DNA of 7,281 nucleotides from an uncultured Acholeplasmataceae bacterium. GTDB taxonomy: Bacteria > Bacillota_I > Bacilli_A > Acholeplasmatales > Acholeplasmataceae. Where the stretch lies: the NCBI GenBank assembly GCA_937983315.1, contig CALKAH010000050.1, positions 1 to 7,281 on the forward strand, given 5' to 3'. Each line of letters opens with the position of its first letter. The first letter of the stretch is position 1. The notes under the pieces were generated by a model that was not told the origin of the DNA, ran no database searches, and saw only the letters and a program-made list of their open reading frames with translations. The position numbers and the translations under genes were made by a program. Below are positions 6,499 to 7,281 of the stretch, piece by piece.

Positions 6499-6517
6499 CG
6501 GTATCAACTCCTTTTTT

Positions 6518-6528
6518 ATCATATCATA
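6518..6528 (-). promoter_or_regulatory. Probable -10 region for the acetyltransferase-led unit
   Basis: On the minus strand two overlapping TATGAT hexamers (6523-6528 and 6518-6523), each five of six matches to TATAAT, stand just upstream of the AAGGAG site. The first gives a sensible leader of about 18 nt. The second has a TGn extension but would start transcription within the ribosome site. I see no strong -35 box. Confidence 0.45.
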
Positions 6529-6551
6529 TTTTCAGTAGAATTGTGACACCT

Positions 6552-6580
6552 CTTATGTTATACTGTTTTATGGACATAAG
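6552..6580. promoter_or_regulatory. Inverted repeat around the GH16 promoter (candidate operator)
   Basis: CTTATGT (6552-6558) and ACATAAG (6574-6580) are perfect 7-bp inverted arms, 22 bp apart centre to centre, that is about two DNA turns. They bracket the -10 box of the GH16 gene, and the second arm touches its ribosome site. The first arm lies upstream of the predicted transcript start, so this would act as a DNA site for a dimeric repressor rather than as an RNA hairpin. Confidence 0.4.
6556..6564 (+). promoter_or_regulatory. Extended -10 promoter of the GH16 gene
   Basis: TGTTATACT combines a TGn extension with TATACT, five of six matches to the -10 consensus. No proper -35 box lies 16-18 nt upstream (TTGTGA at 6541 is too close). 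The start would be near 6571, and the leader then carries the AAGGAGG ribosome site at 6578-6584. Confidence 0.6.
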
Positions 6581-6589
6581 GAGGAGCAC

Positions 6590-7281
6590 ATGAAACGCAT
6601 TTATCACGAAACATTTGAAAAAAACGGAAAACCCAATCCAGACATTTGGACCTATGAAGTCGGTGAAAAATGGGCAAATAATGAGTCACAATGCTATGTG
6701 GATGATCTTGAACATGCCTTTGTAAAAGATGGTATCTTAACGATTAAATCGACCATTCATGATACAGAAAAGTGTAAGTATCGTTCTGCACGTTTAAATA
6801 CACGCAACAAACTTGAATTTCAGTATGGTAAACTCACCATTCGCGCAAAAATGCCAACTGGTAGAGGTGCATGGCCTGCGTTATGGCTCATGGGAAACAC
6901 GAATAAAAATCGTGTGCGCTGGCCACTATGTGGTGAAATTGATTTAGTCGAATTTGCAGGCAATCGTCCAGGGAAAATCACCTGTGCGATTCATACAGAA
7001 ACCTACAATCACACCAAGAAAACCGATAAAGGTAAAAGCATTAAAGTTGAAGACGCATCGACTGCTTTCCATGATTACACACTCGATTGGACCAAAGATT
7101 ATTTATCTTTCCAAATCGATGGTAAAGAGTTTTTCCGTGTTGACAAAAAACCTGGTGATACGGTTAAAGAATGGCCCTTTGATACACCCTATTACATCAT
7201 CATGAATGTTGCTGTAGGGGGTTGGTATGCAGGAGCTATCAAGGATGAAGATCTTCCTTGGGAAATGCAAATCCAATCGAT
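6590..7281 (+). CDS. GH16 endo-beta-glucanase, laminarinase type, 3' end beyond the window
   Basis: It probably cleaves beta-1,3 or mixed beta-1,3/1,4 glucans inside the chain with retention of configuration. The visible 230 residues cover most of a GH16 domain: WTYEVGEKWANNESQCY (20-36), the GILTIKS strand (48-54), YGKLTIRAKMP...GAWPALWLMG (79-102), and the active site GEIDLVEFAG (115-124). In that motif Glu116 is the nucleophile, Asp118 the helper and Glu121 the acid/base. The ExDxxE spacing with an extra residue is the laminarinase form, unlike the ExDxE of lichenases. FHDYTLDW (161-168), FQIDGKEFFR and the YIIMNVAVGGWYAG strand also fit. The gene is open at the window edge with no stop. 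The start at 6590 has AAGGAGG 5 nt upstream and no in-frame ATG, GTG or TTG lies between it and the upstream stop, so the absence of a signal peptide seems real. It diverges from the acetyltransferase-led unit. Confidence 0.93.
   Translation, partial: MKRIYHETFEKNGKPNPDIWTYEVGEKWANNESQCYVDDLEHAFVKDGILTIKSTIHDTEKCKYRSARLNTRNKLEFQYGKLTIRAKMPTGRGAWPALWLMGNTNKNRVRWPLCGEIDLVEFAGNRPGKITCAIHTETYNHTKKTDKGKSIKVEDASTAFHDYTLDWTKDYLSFQIDGKEFFRVDKKPGDTVKEWPFDTPYYIIMNVAVGGWYAGAIKDEDLPWEMQIQS

Noticed and set aside
6552..6580. Ribosome-site-sequestering RNA hairpin or riboswitch for GH16
   Set aside because: The left arm lies upstream of the predicted transcript start, and the leader of about 20 nt is too short for a riboswitch.
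47..7281. Mobile element, CRISPR array, tRNA or rRNA
   Set aside because: I found no transposase or integrase motif, no regularly spaced direct repeats and no tRNA-like T-loop sequence, and nearly all bases are occupied by ordinary protein genes.

Overview
The window looks like a chromosomal contig end from an AT-rich, low-GC Gram-positive relative (Bacillota/Mycoplasmatota). The evidence is strong AGGAGG-type ribosome sites, extended -10 promoters, short hairpin/U-run terminators, a Mollicutes/Bacillus-type deoxynucleoside kinase, an AraC regulator fused to a GyrI-like domain, and a BltD/PaiA-like acetyltransferase. An Acholeplasmatales/Izemoplasmatales-like or Erysipelotrichia-like host would fit, but that is inference. 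Tryptophan is TGG throughout and no gene has an in-frame TGA, so the standard bacterial code fits.

Layout. Bases 1-46 are not biological: they are an Illumina P7/i7-side sequencing adapter left on the contig end. Genomic sequence starts at about 47, inside a membrane-anchored double-PAS sensor on the minus strand (47-1210) that is cut just where a GGDEF domain would probably begin. Next, all on the minus strand, come a small single-pass membrane protein of unknown function (1278-1592) whose reading frame runs through its own terminator, and a two-gene unit of glycerophosphodiester phosphodiesterase (2316-2999) and deoxynucleoside kinase (1701-2306) ending in a strong terminator. A 218-bp intergenic region (3000-3217) holds the promoter of that unit, two adjacent palindromes and the terminator of the genes upstream.

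From 6498 down to about 3166 there is a probable minus-strand unit: a GNAT acetyltransferase of the polyamine type, a cytoplasmic GH20-like glycosidase of 626 residues, and an AraC/GyrI-like regulator. Diverging from it is a GH16 laminarinase-type beta-glucanase on the plus strand (6590 to the window end, incomplete), which also has no signal peptide. The short region between them carries extended -10 promoters for both directions and an inverted repeat around the GH16 -10 box.

How the genes may work together: GH16 and GH20-like enzymes with no export signal, next to a ligand-binding regulator, suggest breakdown of imported oligosaccharides inside the cell. No transporter is visible, so the substrate is unknown. 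GDPD and the nucleoside kinase look like scavenging of phospholipid head groups and deoxynucleosides. I see no mobile element, CRISPR array, rRNA or tRNA. Nothing here amounts to a clearly new system; the best leads are the atypical GH20-like active site, the unexported glycosidases, the terminator inside a gene and the palindromic sites between genes.
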